Both the position numbers and the translations under genes were made by a program. From Eubacteriales bacterium (GTDB taxonomy: Bacteria > Bacillota > Clostridia > Lachnospirales > Lachnospiraceae): DNA of 64,000 nt. The first letter of the stretch is position 1; every line of letters begins with the position of its first letter. The stretch is taken from NCBI GenBank assembly GCA_030536755.1, contig JAUNPJ010000009.1, positions 1-64,000 on the forward strand. The letters are read 5' to 3'. The notes beneath the pieces were generated by a model. That model searched no databases and had not been told where the DNA came from. It saw nothing but the letters and a program-made list of their open reading frames with translations. This document shows, piece after piece, positions 62,530 through 64,000 of this stretch.

Positions 62530-63915
62530 CTACATCTTATTCACAATGTTTTGATTTGCTTTCACCATAAGGATCAGCGCAGCAGCAAACGCCACTGCTT
62601 CCGCAATAGGAAAAGCAAACCATATCAAAAATGACGCATTTTCAAAGGTGCTGAACAGCCATGCCAGCGGAAGCACCACCACACAAAGCCGCAGCAGCGA
62701 AGTAATCAGAGAACTTCCCCCGCAGCGAAGCGCCTGAAAAACGCCCTGCAGTGCGATGTTGGCGCCTGCGAATAAAAATCCGGCTGCAATGATACGTGTC
62801 GCCAGCACGCACAGATGACTGGTTTCTTCGGTCAGCCCGAAAATGCCGATAAATGGCTCTGCAAAGATTTCCAGAAAGACGATTCCGACCGCCATAATAA
62901 TCTCGGTATATAAGATTCCGTATTTGATTCCCTGTTTGACGCGCTTTTTATCACCCATTCCATAGTTGAACGATACGATTGGCGTGATGGCATCGCGGAG
63001 TCCAAAGGCCGCAAAGAACAGGAACTGCTGGATTTTGTAAAAAATACCGTAAGCAGTTACCGCCGATGCAGACACCATTCCGAAAATGATATTTACGCCG
63101 TAAGTCATAAACGACATCAACGCCTGCATGATAATCGCCGGCAGACCTACGATGTAGATTTCTTTGACCATACGTCCTTCCAGTCTCAAATATTTCCAGC
63201 CGCTTCGCACCTCTTTGTTTTTTCCATAATGAAAAATCATCGCCAGTGCCATGGACACTACCTGACCGATCACAGTCGCATAAGCAGCACCTTCGATTCC
63301 CATTTCCGGCAATCCCAGATAGCCAAAAATCAGTATGGGATCCAACACGATATTTGTGACTGCGCCTGCAATCTGTGCAATCGTGGAATACACCGTTTTT
63401 CCTGTAGACTGCAGCAACTTTTCATAAATTGCAAACAACACCATCCCAAAAGACAGGCAGGTACAGATTCTGAGATACCGCGTTCCCATATCCAGTATCA
63501 CCGAATCTGCCGTCTGACTGCGCAGATAGATTTTGATTCCGAAAATGCCAAACAACAGAAAACAGGCATAAATGATCAAGGACAGGAAAACTCCGTTTCC
63601 GGCAACCCGCGCCACCTTGTCCTTGTCGTTTTGTCCCAGATATTTTGCCAGAAGCGCATTCACTCCAACTCCCGTTCCGATTCCAAAAGCGACAACCAGC
63701 ATCTGCACCGGAAAGGCCAGCGTCAGCGCATTGACCGCATATTCGCCCATATGGACAATCTCCGATGTGTCATGCATTCTTGCTACAAACAGACTGTCTA
63801 CAATGTTGTAACAGGCCTGCAGCACCATGGATAAAATCATAGGAATTCCCATACTCAGCATAATCCGCTGAATGGGTTCTGTTCCCATTTTGTTCATAGT
63901 GACTTTTTGTTTCAT
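62530..63915 (-). CDS. MATE-family efflux transporter
   Basis: A 461-residue membrane protein with twelve predicted helices in two six-helix halves. Family marks are PMILSMVLQACYNIVDSLFVAR at the start and the GTGVGVNALLAKYLGQ and NYGMGDKKRVKQGIKYG loops of the two halves. It exports drugs or metabolites using Na+ or H+. AGGAGGAG precedes the ATG at 63915. The substrate cannot be predicted. Confidence 0.93.
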   Translation of the reverse strand: MKQKVTMNKMGTEPIQRIMLSMGIPMILSMVLQACYNIVDSLFVARMHDTSEIVHMGEYAVNALTLAFPVQMLVVAFGIGTGVGVNALLAKYLGQNDKDKVARVAGNGVFLSLIIYACFLLFGIFGIKIYLRSQTADSVILDMGTRYLRICTCLSFGMVLFAIYEKLLQSTGKTVYSTIAQIAGAVTNIVLDPILIFGYLGLPEMGIEGAAYATVIGQVVSMALAMIFHYGKNKEVRSGWKYLRLEGRMVKEIYIVGLPAIIMQALMSFMTYGVNIIFGMVSASAVTAYGIFYKIQQFLFFAAFGLRDAITPIVSFNYGMGDKKRVKQGIKYGILYTEIIMAVGIVFLEIFAEPFIGIFGLTEETSHLCVLATRIIAAGFLFAGANIALQGVFQALRCGGSSLITSLLRLCVVVLPLAWLFSTFENASFLIWFAFPIAEAVAFAAALILMVKANQNIVNKM

Positions 63916-63936
63916 AAACTCCTCCTGTAATAATGA

Positions 63937-64000
63937 TTATTTGGAGACTTTTTCGGAAAGCTGCCACAACCATGCCAAAAAGAAAAAAGCGCAAACCCAG
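63937..64000 (-). CDS. Possible C-terminal end of a small membrane protein (5' end outside window)
   Basis: A 20-codon open frame reads WVCAFFFLAWLWQLSEKVSK and stops at 63937, 21 bases before the MATE gene. Its hydrophobic then charged composition suggests the tail of an upstream cotranscribed gene. It is too short for any family call. Confidence 0.35.
   Translation of the reverse strand, partial: WVCAFFFLAWLWQLSEKVSK

Noticed and set aside
63770-63994. 74-codon ORF overlapping the MATE start
   Set aside because: It overlaps the conserved MATE N-terminus in another frame, and its ribosome site would be outside any clear signal.

Overview
The window looks like chromosomal DNA of a spore-forming gut Lachnospiraceae-type Firmicute. 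This is inferred from protein style and gene order (dnaE-pfkA, greA-lysS, spoIID-spoIIQ), the presence of spoVT, spoIID and a SpoIIQ-like gene, and moderately AT-rich codon use. No species is claimed. It reads as two accessory, defence-rich ends around a conserved core.

Bases 1-16550 are a defence island. A SIR2-domain protein runs off the left edge on the minus strand. Next come a mobC mobilization-gene stub and an unrecognised ORF, then a complete type I BREX operon on the minus strand in the order brxA, brxB, brxC, pglX, pglZ, brxL, with a good sigma-A-type promoter in front of brxA. Upstream lie a short unknown gene, a decapitated gene fragment, a 41-bp dyad and a tandem 11-bp repeat. These suggest the island sits in mobile-element debris beside lysS.

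Bases 16650-32840 are housekeeping genes, nearly all on the minus strand: greA-lysS from a consensus promoter; a compact run of patatin, argF, birA, a small conserved protein, coaX and dusB; nfeD plus an SPFH protein; a TrmH-type methyltransferase; pfkA; dnaE; an S1-domain protein; an acyl-ACP thioesterase; and tRNA-Gln(CTG).

Bases 32940-51040 mix metabolism, transport and sporulation: nicotinate phosphoribosyltransferase, a soluble VanY-like peptidase, SpoVT, an acyltransferase/membrane protein/esterase cluster, a hemolysin-III protein, a GIY-YIG nuclease, SpoIIQ-like and SpoID proteins, trkA-trkH potassium uptake, a NiCo (czcD) riboswitch with its CDF metal exporter, an aldose epimerase, endonuclease III, an alanine/glycine symporter and an MBL-fold hydrolase. 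Two intergenic terminator hairpins (before the vanY-like gene and before spoVT) carry the downstream Shine-Dalgarno in their 3' arm. In each, a predicted sporulation promoter would start transcription inside the loop and free that site.

Bases 51067-61582 hold a type I-B CRISPR-Cas locus on the minus strand: promoter, cas6, cas8b/cst1, cas7/cst2, cas5, cas3, cas4, cas1, cas2, leader, then 21 identical 30-bp repeats and a decaying tail of old repeats. Cas5 carries a long charged coiled-coil insertion. The right end has a small conserved protein, a cytidylate-kinase-like protein and a MATE exporter.

The most novel candidates are the SIR2 protein and the unknown ORF beside BREX, the Cas5 insertion, and the terminator/Shine-Dalgarno switch architecture.
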